From Corinectria fuckeliana (Eukaryota; Ascomycota; Sordariomycetes; Hypocreales; Nectriaceae), in contig WPDH01000407.1 in assembly GCA_019137255.1 (NCBI GenBank), forward strand, positions 1 to 64,000: a DNA stretch of 64,000 nt, in the 5' to 3' direction. Made by a program: the position numbers and the translations under genes. Shown in pieces: positions 11,731 through 24,661 of this stretch; within the stretch, counting starts at the first letter, position 1; each line of letters opens with the position of its first letter. The notes under the pieces are model-generated. The model saw only the letters and a list, made by a program, of their open reading frames with translations, did no database searches and was not told the origin of the DNA.

Positions 11731-14601
11731 TCCGGCCAGCTCTATTATTAGTGTGTTCTTATCATTCATTTTACCCCTTTCTTATATCTACGTAGTAGTG
11801 GAACTAGGTTTATACCCTGTGTTATTGAGGACTTACTCAATATCCTCCTGAACTTGACACTTCCGAGTTCAGGCAAGCATTTGATTTGCTGTAATACTCG
11901 AACCTGGATTTGACGGATTTTAATCCTGGGCATCTAGTCTACTCCACATTAGTTCCTTCTGAGGATTTATTTACCCTCTTCTTTGTACTTTTAGACTCCG
12001 GTAGCTTAGGAAACCAGCAATCATAGTCTCATCCATTCAGTATGCCGCGGGAATGAATCTCGGCAAGCTGCCTGAACCCGCTTTGTATGAATCCCGGGAC
12101 AAATCACCGGGGTTTAGGATGGTCCCTAGTGGATCGTTTGCTCGTGCTGTTAAATTACAGGCATCCAAGCAACACAGTGGCGGACTTAGTACCGCTTTTT
12201 TACCCTCCCCCCGCGCCTCAACTTGGACTCAGCCAATCCATCGCCCCTCGTCGACACCTTGACTCTCTGCCACCCCCTTTATCCGAGCAATCAGCCATGT
12301 TCCCGTTTTGAAGGTCTCGGACTCTTGGCACTCTATCCTGATCCCACTACGACAGAAGCAACCTAGTGTCTGGGGACGGGTGTGATGAGGCTTTCTACCC
12401 ACATCCCGCTTATGGTAACTACAAATATTCCGACTGCTCTTGTGGGAATAGACACCTCCACACTTATGCCATGCACACACACTCTATCTCATCAAATACG
12501 TTTAAGCATGCAGTTGATCTATGTCTAGTGAAGGCTAATAAACGGACGTCGCTTCCGGCTGCTGTACAACACGATGACCTCCACCCAGTCTAGTATGGGA
12601 GATACCCTAGATGTCTCTAATTATACGAGATGAAGACCAATCGTCAATGCTCCTATAATGGCTTTTACTTTCTAGTGACTTTTAAACCTAATACTTCAAC
12701 GAGAAGAAATCCATCTAGACACCAACGCTCTATTTGAGAAGGAGGAATTTGGAGCGTTGACTTCCTTACGTCAAGTTACCGGCGTAATCTATTGTCATTT
12801 CAGCATCTCAAGGCCCTAGTTATATCTTCTACCCTAGGTAACGATAATGTGACTACGACATGCTACCACCGATCTCAGTGGCACCTACGGGCCGTGCCTG
12901 CTTGGGTTTCCTGCCCATCTTCGTCATCGAGTTCGAGCCTTGATAACTGTCGCCTCCGGTCGGTTGCACCTCGCGTTATATCAATGACTGTTGATGAGTT
13001 TTGAGGGAGTTGTGGCCGCAGTCACTTACGCCTCACAAGGCTCGCCAGCCATGCACAGCCTTCTTTTTTGTCCCCCCCCCGAGTGTAGGCTAAGTTCCAA
13101 ATATCTCCAGTTAATACGGTCGAGTCTGTTTTTCCCCACGCAGAGTGGGCGGAAAACAATCTTGCCACTTGGCCGTCAGACGGGCTGTGCAATGCCGTCA
13201 TATTCCCAGGACGCTTTTGACGCGCCTCTGTCGGCTGTCCTAGAAAAAATCGCTAACGCGGTCAGAATACCTCATAACGCCACAGTATCAGGCCATTGAG
13301 TCAGAAGGCCCAAGCTATGGGATCACTCAACCATCGTCTTCGATTGCTAGCGCCGAGATGAAATTCCAATGGTCTCAGTCTAACTGCCGGACACGGGGAT
13401 AGAAAGAAGAATAAACACTTACTCATCATATCCCTCAGTCATTCATAAGCATTGATTATGTAACTTTCAAAATCAGAGTACTAGCACGCTTCGAATTCTT
13501 AAGAGAATATATTAACCCTTTTTACAATGGTCAAACACACTGCGGTCAATTAAAATGCAGCAGCATACTTGCATTTTATTGCTCTCATCTCTATGTTCTG
13601 TGTGTGAAAGGTAATATACGACTGTTGCTAAGACGCTTGCACTCTCCTCAGGACGTGTCACTTTGGTCATTTTGGTAATCAAGTCTCCAGGCAGCACATT
13701 CTCTCCTATTTCCTAGAGTAATAATTCTTAAATAAAGAACCTCGTCTCCGACCGATTATTTAGAAATAAAGAGCTTTCCTGTGATTTCATTTGCAACCTG
13801 CTAGTGAATCTAACCTGACGTTGGTGTTTGAGAGCGAATGGCAACTCTATCTCTCAATGCTCAATAAACAAATGATGTTGCCAAAGTATAAACGGCAAAT
13901 GAATGAGACAGTGGCGATATGCGGGGAGTGTTTAGTGATTGTTTAGGCTGTTGGCTAATTGCTGGTGCTGAGAGATGCTCCTCAATTACGCCGAACCTTT
14001 CTCTACCACTCTCAACGGCTCGAGGTGTAGTTTTGGCAGGTAGACAAAGTAATAGCCCGAGTAGCAGCACTCTTGTCCAATGATTCTCCTCCTCTAAGTA
14101 TTCTTCATTGTCCGGAGGACTGTCAGCAACTAAAGTTCAAGCTTGTTGCCACCTTTAGTAGCACTTTTTACCTCCTCAACGCGGGACTCTTCTTTTCAAT
14201 ACTTGTCGCGCTCCTCTAGTGCTCATTTCACAAGCTAGTCGACGACGGCGATATACGCAGCGCGATGCTAGCGATAACGACATACCACTAGGTAGTGGAA
14301 GCGATCTAGGATAATGATTACGAGAAGTATAGAATATGTGAGCTAAGATTCGGACGGCGCCCGGACTTTAGATGAGCCTATCATCGATCAACTTTCGTGC
14401 CCCTCCTTCGGTGACTCAACCCCTCCCTAGATTGTGTATCCCGCCTGAGATTTGCTGCCTCGTTTCCTTTCCATGGACTTTCTGCTTAATTCTTCAATCT
14501 CCCTCTGGCCTAGCTCTCTAGCCTCTAGCGTTGTCCCTTCGGTCTTCTGGGACTTGCTTTCTTATTCGCGCCCTCTTCAAGAAGCTGTCACCACATCCAG
14601 A
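11731..14601. other. Long intergenic region, no gene recognised
   Basis: About 2.9 kb with only short, overlapping, low-complexity open frames. It contains homopolymer C-runs near 13070 and no RNA-gene signature I could see. The last 200 bp before 14602 is the arginyl-tRNA synthetase leader. It includes an upstream in-frame ATG at 14473 that could give a 43-residue N-terminal extension. Confidence 0.35.
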
Positions 14602-16614
14602 ATGGCGTCCTCGTCAGCTTCTGCTGACCCACCACCGAGGTCCCCATCCATAGCTTACCCGAGTGCCTTTCCCCATTTGAATCCCCTGGACAGATTCCGC
14701 GTCGCGATTGCCAACGAGATCTCTGCCATTACCGGCGCGGACGGCAATCTAGTTTTCAACAGCCTCGATCGCTTCTCGTCGCTCAACAAGGGCGACTTGG
14801 CTCTCGCGTTGCCTCGTCTTCGCATCAAGGACAGTCCCCCAGCCGAACTAGCCCGCAAAGCAGTAGCAGAGGTACGCAATATTTGCCCATTTCAAACCTG
14901 ACTTGACTGACACAAGCTCGCGGACCTAGTTCAAACCAAGCGAAGGCGCCCGCGTCGAACCACCGAAGGCCGAGGGCATTTATCTGTCTTTCCAATTCAG
15001 CCCCAGCGAACTCCCCTCGACTCTACTCCCTGTTGTTCTTCGACTAGGAGATGCATACGGCTTCAACCCTAAAAATGGCATGCGGGATCCTGAAAACCCT
15101 GAAGCCGGCAAGAAGACTATGATCGTCGAGTTTTCCAGCCCCAACATCGCCAAGAAGTTCCACGCAGGTCATCTGCGAAGCACCATCATTGGAGGTTTCC
15201 TGTCGAATCTGTACGAGAAGTCCGGATACGACGTGGTTCGCATGAACTATCTCGGTGACTGGGGTCGGCAATACGGGCTCTTGGCTTGCGGCTGGAAGCG
15301 CTATGGAGACGAAGCTGCGTTTGCGCAAGACCCCATCGCCCACCTGTTTGACATATACGTCAAGATCAGCGCCGATTTCGCACCCGAGGAAGAAGCCTCC
15401 AAAGCCGCCGGCAAGCGGGGGGAGGACACATCCGTGCTGGAATCGAGTGGTCTTTTCGGAGAGGCGAAGACATACTTCAAGCAAATGGAGGATGGCAACG
15501 AGGCGGCCTTGGAGCTGTGGCGCCGCTTCCGGGAGTTGAGCATCAAGCGGTATCAGGAGACGTACGCAAGGCTCAACATCCACTTTGACGTTTTTTCCGG
15601 CGAGTCTCAGGTCAAGCAGGAGACGATGGAAAAGGCTGAAAAGATTCTCAAAGACCGGAAGGTCATCGAGCCGACAAACGGCGCATGGGCAGTCGATTTC
15701 AAAAAATATGGTGCCAAGGGACTCGACGTGGCTATCACACGTAACCGCAATGGCACGACCAACTACCTTCTTCGAGATATAGGCGCAGCCATACAGAGAG
15801 ATGAAGAGTATCATCTTGACGAGATGCTCTATGTGGTCATGTCTGAGCAGTCAACCCACTTGAATCGCCTTTTCAAGATTCTGAGTCTCATGGGCGATCC
15901 ATATGAAGCACTTTCAAAAAGGATGAAACATGTAACGTATGGCAAGGTGAACGGCATGTCGACTCGAAAAGGAAACGTCAAGTTTCTCGACGACATTCTC
16001 TCAGATGTGGGCGACTTCATGCATGATGTGATGCGCCGCAACGAGCAGAAATATTCCCAGGTGGACGACCCTACCCGCACCGCCGAGATCCTTGGCATAT
16101 CTGCCATCATGGTACAGGATATGTCGGGGAAGCGAATCAACAACTACAACTTTGACCTTGAACGAATGACTTCCTTTGAGGGAGATACCGGACCATATCT
16201 TCAGTATGCTCATGCAAGACTATGCTCCATCTCCCGAAAGGTCGGCTTTACGACTGATGAGATGCTGAAAGCCGATTTCTCTCTCCTCTCAGACTCACCT
16301 CATGCGATTGACCTACTTCGAGCCATGGCCCAGTTCCCAGACGTTGTTGTTATGACACTCAAGACCCTAGAGCCGACCACTATTCTGACATTCCTGTTCA
16401 AGCTTACTCATAAGCTCAGCTCAAGCTACGACCATTTGAAGGTTGTAGAACCCCCAGAGGGGCCGGCAGTCTCACTTGCCCGAGCTGCATTGTACGCTGG
16501 TGCTCGCCAGGTCCTTCGCAATGGAATGGTCCTCCTTGGAATCACGCCGGTTGATCGGTGAGACGATAATCCTTCCCACGGGTGACGAAGTTTCTAACAC
16601 TCTACAGAATGTAA
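14602..16614 (+). CDS. Arginine--tRNA ligase (class I, cytosolic type)
   Basis: Three exons: 14602-14871, 14930-16557 and 16608-16614, about 634 residues. It charges tRNA-Arg with arginine. The class I signatures are visible: the HIGH-equivalent HAGH at residues 168-171 (NIAKKFHAGHLRSTIIGG) and the KMSKS-equivalent MSTRKGN at about 433-439. The ArgRS-specific YLGDWGRQYG and the anticodon-binding helical domain (EGDTGPYLQYAHARLCSI) are also present. The last exon supplies only the end of an Arg codon, Met and stop (R-M-stop), reached through a typical intron GTGAGA..CTAAC..CTACAG. This matches the family's usual terminus (TPVxRM). I chose the ATG at 14602 because it fits the conserved domain start. 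An in-frame ATG at 14473 would add 43 residues and might give a second, possibly organellar, isoform as in fungi that use one gene for both compartments, but the extension is poor in basic residues. It is the only clear housekeeping gene here. Confidence 0.96.
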
Positions 16615-18593
16615 TCACTAGGTCTGCTGCAGGAGCTTCCTAGACTAGGTAGACCGAGAGAGTTAAACAAGGCCTCACGTTGACTGTTGGCAGCGATGAT
16701 GAAGAGACGATTGAACTACGTCGTAGCAAATTTATGCTAAGAGGGACAACTACTGATGGAGATAGATGATTTTGCGAATAAAAAGTCTGTTTGCAAGATG
16801 ACAGCTCCAACCGCTCGGAGTCAATCACTTCCGTCATTCAGAGTATAGATTATGAACTTAACATAGTATCCCAACCAAAGCTGGGTCCAACGTATGAGGA
16901 TTTCTCAGACTAAAGCCTAGTTGGTGCATGTGGTGGGATTAGAAGCCTTTGAATGGCGTTAGCTCAGGTAGGCTATATCGATTAGAGGTCAACCTAAAGA
17001 GCCTCTATCTAAGTAGGCCACCATCCATACTCTCCCACGGTGACGCTAACCCGCTGTGAATCAGGCTTACGATGACTCGGCGTCGATCATTGACGGCCTT
17101 TTGTTAACAGCCTGTATTCCGCTCTATATCCTTGTGTCGCGGAAAATTCTACTATGCTGCTGTCTTTCTGCCGAGACCAGATTCGTTGCGCCTAAAACGA
17201 ATTCTGAGATTGAATACCAACAACTTTAGTATCTTTCCGTGTGCGACTCTCTTGAATTTGGAAAGATCTTGGAGGTCTTGTCTCTTGGACGTCCTTCTCT
17301 CTAGGGTCTTCAACCTGTTGATCCTCGTTTCTATTTTCTATCTTGGACTACCTGTCTGTTATCATATTGGTCTTGACTCTGCGCTCATGCCCGTTGCAGG
17401 CTCAAAGAGCGGCGTCCGCCCCAGTGACCGGCATCTCGTGATATCTGGGACTTTGCGTTCCAGATACGAAACGACGTGCTGGGGAATACATCGGCGGTAT
17501 GCGTTGAAGAATGGAGTGAGGAGGCCTTTTGCACGAACTATCCGGTCTTCTACACCAACGGTTTTCTTTTCGGTGTGCAGAGTAAAGCCTCGCAACCGCT
17601 CGCTTATATGAAAAATGTCAACTGGACAATTGGAGCATGTAAGCCGAACGTCTTGGTATAGACAATCTGGTCGTTCCTATAGCATCGGACCACCCCTTTA
17701 ATCTATAACCGGCTTGAGCACGGGGGAACCTCAGCTGGGAGGGCTCTAGGCAGGGATATTTGCCATCGCATAGCATTAGAGATTCTAGCTCAGCACGTCC
17801 TGTGCCACAATTGGGAACTTTGCGGGCCCCATGGCCCCCCAGACGAGAAATTACAAATAACAGTCATAACGACTGAGTAAGTCTGCTATTACTAGCTACT
17901 TTGTTATTTGTAGAAAGTGCGTAGCCATAGTAAAAACGGCAAGGGTTCAGACAGCGCAATGAATACATACATAATGTGTGCTTCTAGGCACCACCAAGCC
18001 AATGGGAACCAACTTGAAGATGCAGCAGGGTTGGGTGGCTATCACAACTTCATAGTGAAGATCTCAACGTTCTTGGTCTCAACGGAGTCATGGACGTAAC
18101 CTAAGGGAGTTAAGGCTGAGACCCCCTGCATGGGGAAATTGACCGTTGGCGCAGCGACAAGGATCCAATAACTATTGAGACAAGGATGTAGGTAGTGGAT
18201 ATTCAAGGACTTAACCAATTGACACGCGTCGAGGAGACGCGACGCAAGCAATGTCAAATTCAGGATGGCTTGAGGCTGACGACTCTGGATAATTTGGGGG
18301 TGGCGTTGAAGCTCGAAGTCGTGGGGCTCGAAGAGTGACACCATTGCATAAGCCATCGCTAGTCGTCACTCATGTAGGGTTGCTTGAATTTTGGTTCGTG
18401 GATATACATCTTAGAAACATCGCATGCTACATCACTGCACTCGTCTCTCTATGCAACTGAATTTACTCTCAATTTCATCAAGTAGGTATTTAACAGACAC
18501 TGCGCACACTTCCAGTCACAACTAAATTACTCGGCCCCTGCTACTGTACAGTATACACATCGCAGGTCTGTTTCTGCAAAACGCCAAACCGGT
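16615..18593. other. Intergenic, no supported gene
   Basis: About 2 kb between the synthetase and the convergent amino-acid permease. A cysteine/tryptophan-containing open frame runs at about 17440-17661 (VCVEEWSEEAFC...), but it is preceded by a stop and has no recognisable family. I do not call it. Confidence 0.3.
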
Positions 18594-20650
18594 CTAGAAA
18601 ATGAAGTGCCAGACTCTCTTCCAAGCCGGTGCGGCGGCCAGCTTTTCTCGAGTGGCCCGGATGGCTTCCCAGTCGTGCTCCCGGCGACCAGTGTCGAGGT
18701 CGATCTCACTGACCTTCAGCCAGCCCTGCCGCTTCCAGATATAGCCACCAATGTAGAAGGCGATGACGATGGGAAAGGCCAGGTAGGACTCGAAGAAACC
18801 CTCGGCAGTGCCAAGCGAGCCGTCGATGTTGGTCATGGCAGTGTAGAACTGCGCCACGAGGACAATGATGTTCAGCGCCAGGCCGACCCACGAGCCCCAC
18901 ACTCCGAAGATGGCCTGGAAGGGGATCTCGTCCAGGCTGTGGCCGTGGTGCTTCCAAGCATGGCGGAAACGGATGTGACAGAGGCAGATGGAACCCCAGG
19001 TGAACAGGGCGGCCAGACCGGAGAGTGCTTGCAGCCAGGTGAAGACGGTGGAGCCGTTTCCGTTGACACTGAGATATCCCAAGAAGCCGATGGCAATGAT
19101 GGAGAAGACTGCGGGCAGCGGCCGGCCGGACTTGTCGATGTAGGAGAAGAACTTGGGGGCGAATCCTTGCTGCGACAGGGCGACGAGCGTACGGCTTCCA
19201 CCGTACACGCAAGACACACCGATGGACAAGACCGAGACGAGGATGATGGCGTTCATGAACGAGTCGTAGCCGTGCAGACCAGCGTTGGAGATGGCAATGA
19301 CGAAGGGAGAAGCGCTGGGATCGTCGTTTGAAGCGTTCAGCAGGCGGCTATCGGTAGAGTCGACCAAGAAGCCGACGAGGAGCAGTCCGACGACGTAGAA
19401 GAGCGTGATTCGCCAAAAGACCTGCTTGATGGCGCCAGGAAGGGCCGCGGCGGGGTTCTTGGTCTCGGCCGCCGCCAAGCCGACGAGCTCGGTTCCGCTG
19501 AAGGAGAAGGCGGCAGTAACGAAGACACCTGGATATCCGGAAGGATCAGCCTCTGGGCTATATATCGGGACGGAGGGGGGGTTTGGGGAGACTTGGGGAT
19601 GAGACGTACCACAGAAACCTCGGAAGCCGTGCTGGAAAGCTCCCGGATCGTACCAGAGACGCGCACCCGTGTAGTGGCTGTACTGGCCATTGGAAGGGCC
19701 GCCACCGCAGACGAGGATGACGGCGACAATCATGAAGATGACGGTGGCGGACAGCTTGAGCAGGGAAGCCCAGAACTCTTCCTCGGCGTATCCCATGGTA
19801 CCGAAAATGTTGATGATGATGATCAAGACCAGGAAAACCTATGACGGTGTTAACCCGGTGTTCACCGGCTCAGCGTTGGCGTGCGTATCACTTACGCTGA
19901 CCCAGATGGCCACGCTGGTGTCGGGTGCCCAGTACTGGATAACAGTGCCGCAGACTGTGAGTTCAAGCGGCAGCACGAAAGCCCACTGCATAACGTAGTT
20001 CCAGCCCATGGCGAAACCCCAAGATGGATCGACGAAGCGGTTGGCGTAGCTGATATCGAGGTTAGTGACCCGGGCTGCAGGCAGCGTAAAGGCGAGCGAG
20101 TGGTGCTCACGTGTAGAAACCACCCGAAACAGGGTACATGACAGCCAGCTCACCCAGGGCGTAGACGACGTTGAACATCATCACACCCATGATGAGGAAA
20201 CCAAGCAAGACGGATCCGGGGCCGCCCGCTTCCAAGGCGGCGCCACTGCCGACGAAGAAACCAGCACCAATACTATTCGCACAACTAGTCAGTAACGGCG
20301 TCCATAGTGTATGCAGTATATCCAGTCTCGTTGCGCGACGCGACTCGGGTCTTGTAAGTCGCATCCTGCAACGTGGGACTCTGGAAGAAATCGGAAGGCA
20401 AAAAGACAAGACCGACTGACCTGCCTCCGATGGCAATCATGTGGAGGTGACGAGGCTTCATGGTGCGCTCCAGCTCCACGGTGCCGGTCCCGTGGTCCTC
20501 GTGCGGCGTGAAGGACTTGAAGTTGAGTCCATTGCGCGTGGCCCAGGATTCGGTCGAGATGGTGACCTCGTCGACTCTGACCTTTTCGTCGCTGCCATGG
20601 GCGCTCTCGTTGGCCTCGAGGGGCTCGTTTTTCCTCGTAATGTCCTCCAT
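18594..20650 (-). CDS. Amino-acid permease of the APC superfamily (fungal YAT/GAP type)
   Basis: Five exons on the minus strand (20650-20421, 20272-20111, 20049-19896, 19838-19610, 19528-18594) total 570 codons including stop, the usual size. The start is ATGGAAG...(MEDITRKNEP), followed by a charged cytosolic N-terminus. The first helix has the transporter signature SIGAGFFVGSGAAL. Later helices show YPVSGGFY, PSWGFAMGWNY, FSGTELVGLAAAETKNP and SVLSIGVSCVYGGSRTLVALS, with twelve hydrophobic segments overall. Such proteins are H+-coupled amino-acid importers of the plasma membrane. The cytosolic C-terminus ends in a Trp/Lys-rich tail (WKRVWHFIF), comparable to the tails that govern trafficking in GAP1-type permeases. 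Specificity cannot be read. The upstream region near 21101 has a CTAGCTAGGTA promoter-like motif. Confidence 0.93.
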
Positions 20651-23353
20651 GGTGGTAGACTTGAGACAACACACAGGAGGTGAAGGCCAAGTGTAGTCGG
20701 ATTGAAGGAGTGAGTGAGTGAGTGTGCCGGCTAGCAAGTTGGACGCAGCAGCGCCAGATCACATATCTATATAAGCCAAGCCGTCCGAAGGCAAACGAGA
20801 TAGCACGCCCCAAGAGCAAAAACACGCCAAACGCCCCCTCCCTTCTGGCTTTAAACGAAATGCGGAAGGTGCCAAAGCACTGGGAATCCCAGATACGTAA
20901 TTCCCATTACAGCAGCAATCGCGGGCGATCTTTCCACTGTTCCAGAAGGGTTCCACGGGTAAGACGGCACCTCTCCCTGTCTGTCCTGTAAGAAGAAAAG
21001 TGGCAACACGCAAGACCGCGGTGGACCAACCCAGCAACATGGGGTACATGAACACGAGGCCTCCCCAAGAATGCCCCTACTTGACGTTAGATTACTTCGT
21101 ACCCTAGCTAGGTATCTACTGCGAGGCGGACAGTCACCACTTTATTAAAGATAAGAGTGAAGAGGCTTCTTTCCCGCAAGACCGGACCGATCTCTTTCCG
21201 TCGCTGCTAAACCCCCCCAGCCCGGCCCGGATATAGACGGATCCCAAGTGGGGGCCGGTCTGATGGTGCTGCGTATTCGTACGTACGCAGCACACGTCAC
21301 ATTTCACAGCCATCTGAGCGTGTCAGAAAGCAGCGGCCGCAAGAGGAAGGTCTGTGAGGATAGCCGCCCCCCCTCTCGTAAGCTGGAGGATTTGTTTCAG
21401 CTGCAAAGCTGCGCAAAGAAAGCCTCGCTCCTCGGTTGGCGCAGTACCTAGCTTGAGATGCTGGCGTTGGAGCCCAAGCCCCAAGCGACGGGATCCACGA
21501 TCTGCAGTCTGCAGTGCTACATGCGCACGAGACATCCACGAGAATCCGGCTTGGCGAATGGAACTCGAGACTCAAGGACTGAAGGAATGCCTGCCGCCCG
21601 ATGGTGGTCATGGCTGAAGGACGACTACTCAGCCGGCAGGATGTCTCGTTGTCCGCCGAAGGCTGTGTCTTTCTCGGCCTCGCCGATAGAGGCGGCAAGA
21701 CTCTTATCGCAAGGAGGACCGAATCCTGGCGGCCCGTCCAACGCCCGAGGCGAGGATTCGTTGAGTTGGGGGTGCCATCTGAGCAACTAAGTAGAGTAGC
21801 TGCATGGTCAGCAAGGAAAGAGCACAACTTGCAAGGATCCCCACAGAGCAACCGAAGCATGCCTTTGGAAATGCTCAGATCTAGTCCCTGTACCTAGGTC
21901 TTGGAGATAGATTCAGTTATTAGGTAAAAAGCTTAAAGAAGGTCACAGCTTTCTCGAACAAAGACCCCGAAAAGGGTCATCGTCATCTGGGGAAATGCTA
22001 TGCTTGCTTAGTCTGGGCCGCTGCTTGGCTGGGCCGGTTTAAATCCGCCCCCCTTCGACGAAAGAGTGCAGATCAGCCCCGCAAAACGCGGACAAGCCGT
22101 GCCGGAGCTTGGCTAACTTGGCAAAGCTTCTCTCCGGAAGGATCGCAGAAACCTCCGGACCCATGTCAGTTCCCACAGCCCGTTGATAAAGCTGATAAGC
22201 CCTCGCTGTCCCTCGTCCATGGTTGGTTGCTTCCCGGCGCGAAATGTCACGGCACGATGCAGTTGATTGCTCTGGGACCGCGAGGCCCACTCAAAACGGC
22301 CGTCAGGGAGCGACTAGGGGGTAGGTGACTTGATCACGCCAGATCTTGAAGCTTGGGGAGTTCTACATAGTATGTATATTTCAGCAAAGGATAACTACGA
22401 GCTAACCAAGTGAGACCCCGGTGCACTAAAACAACAACGGCTTTATGTATGAAAACGCGTGATTGCGGAGGCCAAGAAAACTGTAGACTACATACAGTAG
22501 CCGCCGCAGAGAAAATGAACTTGAGTGAGTGTGTGAGGGCGATGACACGACGGGGGCAATATGTCAGATTCGCCACACCCTCCTACATCGTGTGTTGCAG
22601 CCATCACAGCATCGCTGCTCCTCATGACGTGGGAGGCTGAGACAAGCAATCGCCAAGTACTTCGTACATAGGTACTATTCCGCACCCGTGTCCTCTCGAC
22701 GAGCCTCACGTCCGCAGCTATACGATCGACCCTACCCTACAGAATCCAAGCACAAACTCACCCTTCACCTGTGAATGGCCGTCTTCCCCCCTTCGTGATC
22801 CTGTTTGCCTCACAACAAACAAACTTCACACAAGAGTTACGCTCGGCTGGAGGGCTCGGACATGTTTCCCCTTCAGGCCATCCATCCTGTCGATCTCATC
22901 CAGTCAGCTTTCCCCGGGCACTTTAGCTCCCACACCTGCATCGTGTGGCTGCTTACCTGAAGCGGAGCTAGCCTGATTAGAATAGCAGGCGATCCGAGAG
23001 TTCCGAGCCGGAGCAACCACCAAAGCGGGAGCTATCTTTAATGCACGAATACATCACGACATAGACTGCGTTCTATGCTCCCAGAACAAGCAGCGCAGTG
23101 GTAATGGGTGACGATTAAAAAATCGGAATATGGTTTAGTTTCCTAGGATAAACTGCTTTGGCTCGTGGTAGGCTAGTCTTGAGTCGGGAAATAGACTTAT
23201 TTGCACGATTGAAGTCTGTTGCGAGTCAATGACGTGGTATATTTTGTAGTATAATATAAACATTATATCCCATTCCATGACCAGTTCTCGGTAGCTGAGC
23301 TCTGAATAAGGCAACTGAAGTCACCTTTTCAATCAATATACTCATTTCGCACA
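20651..23353. other. Long intergenic region between divergent permease and dehydrogenase genes
   Basis: About 2.7 kb. It contains the permease promoter with the palindrome-like TAGCTAGGTA at about 21105, and several TACTTCGTAC/GTACGTAC strings. Open frames at 21297-21897 overlap on both strands with no family resemblance, and I treat them as chance. The last 100 bp before 23354 is the dehydrogenase leader. No RNA gene or transposon was recognised. Confidence 0.35.
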
Positions 23354-24661
23354 ATGGGATACCCAGATACCTTCCAGGGGTTTGTGATTGACTCGCAAAA
23401 GGAGTGGACCAAGTTCCGCAAGGCCGATGCAAGTAGCCAGCGTCTTCAACCCCCACGAGTCCCATTCCTGACCCCGAGTGCAGTTCAAGCCGAAGAAGCT
23501 TGAGGATCGCGACGTCGACATCGCAATCGACGCGTGTGGAGTTTGCGGCAGCGACGTCCACAAGATCTCAGGAGGATGGGGACCGTGCAACACTCTCCCG
23601 CTCTGCGTCGGCCACGAAGTTGTCGGAAGAGTCGTGCGAAAGGGCCCAAAGGCCACCACAGTCGAGATTGGGGACCGAGTCGGAGTCGGCGCTCAGATCT
23701 CGGCTTGTCTCGAGTGCAAGAACTGCAAGTCCGACAATGAAAACTACTGTCCGCATCAAGTTGGTAAGTAATTCTTCGTGGGACGAGCCTCGTCGTTGTG
23801 TGGCTAACTTTGGTCGAGACACATATGATGCTCCGTATCCCGATGGCACCATAAGCCAAGGCGGTTATTCAAGCCACATCCGAGCACATGAATACTTCGT
23901 CTTCAAGATCCCAGACAACATCGAGACGAGCCAAGCAGCGCCAATGCTCTGCGCCGGCATCACGACGTACAGCCCGTTGGTGCGTGCGGGTGTCGGGCCA
24001 GGCAAGAAAGTGGCCGTCGTGGGGATGTAAGCAGTCCCGCATCACTCATACAGACTGTGAATCAAGAAGCTAACATCTCAAAGCGGCGGCTTGGGACATT
24101 ATGGTCTCATGTGGGCCAAGGCACTTGGAGCTGAGACGTTTGCCATCACCCACAGCCCCAACAAAACTGACGATGCCTTGGCTCTCGGTGCGACTGCGTG
24201 TATTGCCACTAACAGCGAGGGCTGGCACAAGCCTTGGGCGTTTACCTTTGACTTCATCCTGAACACGGCCGACGCTACAGACCAATTCGACATCCATGCC
24301 TACATGAGCACGTTGGCTGTCAACGGCACCTTCCACAATGTCGGGTTGCCAGACAAGCCGTTGCCTACTATGAAGGTATTTGATTTCATGCCTGGAGGTT
24401 ATAGCATTTCCGCCAGCCACATCGGTAGCAGGCCCGAGATGCTTGACATGCTGCAGTTGGCCAGCAAGAACAAGATCAAGAGGTTGGTGCCAAAGTCCCG
24501 TCACATTGGAGCTCACACTAACATGTTGCATCAGCTGGGTCCAGACGATCGATATCAGTGAGGCTGGATGCAAGGAAGCTGTTGAGAAGGTTGACCAGGG
24601 AAAAGCAAAGTATCGTATTACCCTCGTCAATTTCGACAAGGCCTTCGGGGAAAGGAAGTAG
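23354..24661 (+). CDS. Zinc-dependent alcohol dehydrogenase, cinnamyl-alcohol/ADH6-like (MDR)
   Basis: Five exons: 23354-23428, 23484-23763, 23819-24026, 24084-24482 and 24535-24661, 362 residues. The catalytic-zinc motifs CGVCGSDVH and GHEVVGRV are present, as is the structural-zinc loop CLECKNCKSDNENYC. The NADP-binding turn is GIGGLGHYGLMWAKALGA, and the C-terminal SWVQTIDIS...NFDKAFG is typical of the CAD/ADH6 branch. The predicted reaction is NADPH-linked reduction of cinnamyl, benzyl or medium-chain aldehydes in the cytosol, an inference from the branch. The first intron begins with GCAAGT rather than GT. That donor is required to keep the family frame (FRKAD/FKPKKL), so a GC-AG intron is the best model. 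The fourth intron removes a stretch that would otherwise end the protein early. No co-oriented partner genes adjoin it. Confidence 0.93.

Noticed and set aside
14473..14601. Upstream in-frame ATG of ArgRS as a certain mitochondrial presequence
   Set aside because: The 43-residue extension has very few basic residues; kept only as a possibility in the gene entry.
17132..17661. Plus-strand frames of 159 and 61 codons between the synthetase and the permease
   Set aside because: They lie in different frames, have no recognised domain, and the better-looking one is preceded by a stop without a clear intron.
21297..21897. Long overlapping frames on both strands upstream of the permease
   Set aside because: Mirror-image frames with biased Arg/Ser/Pro content are typical of non-coding GC-rich sequence.
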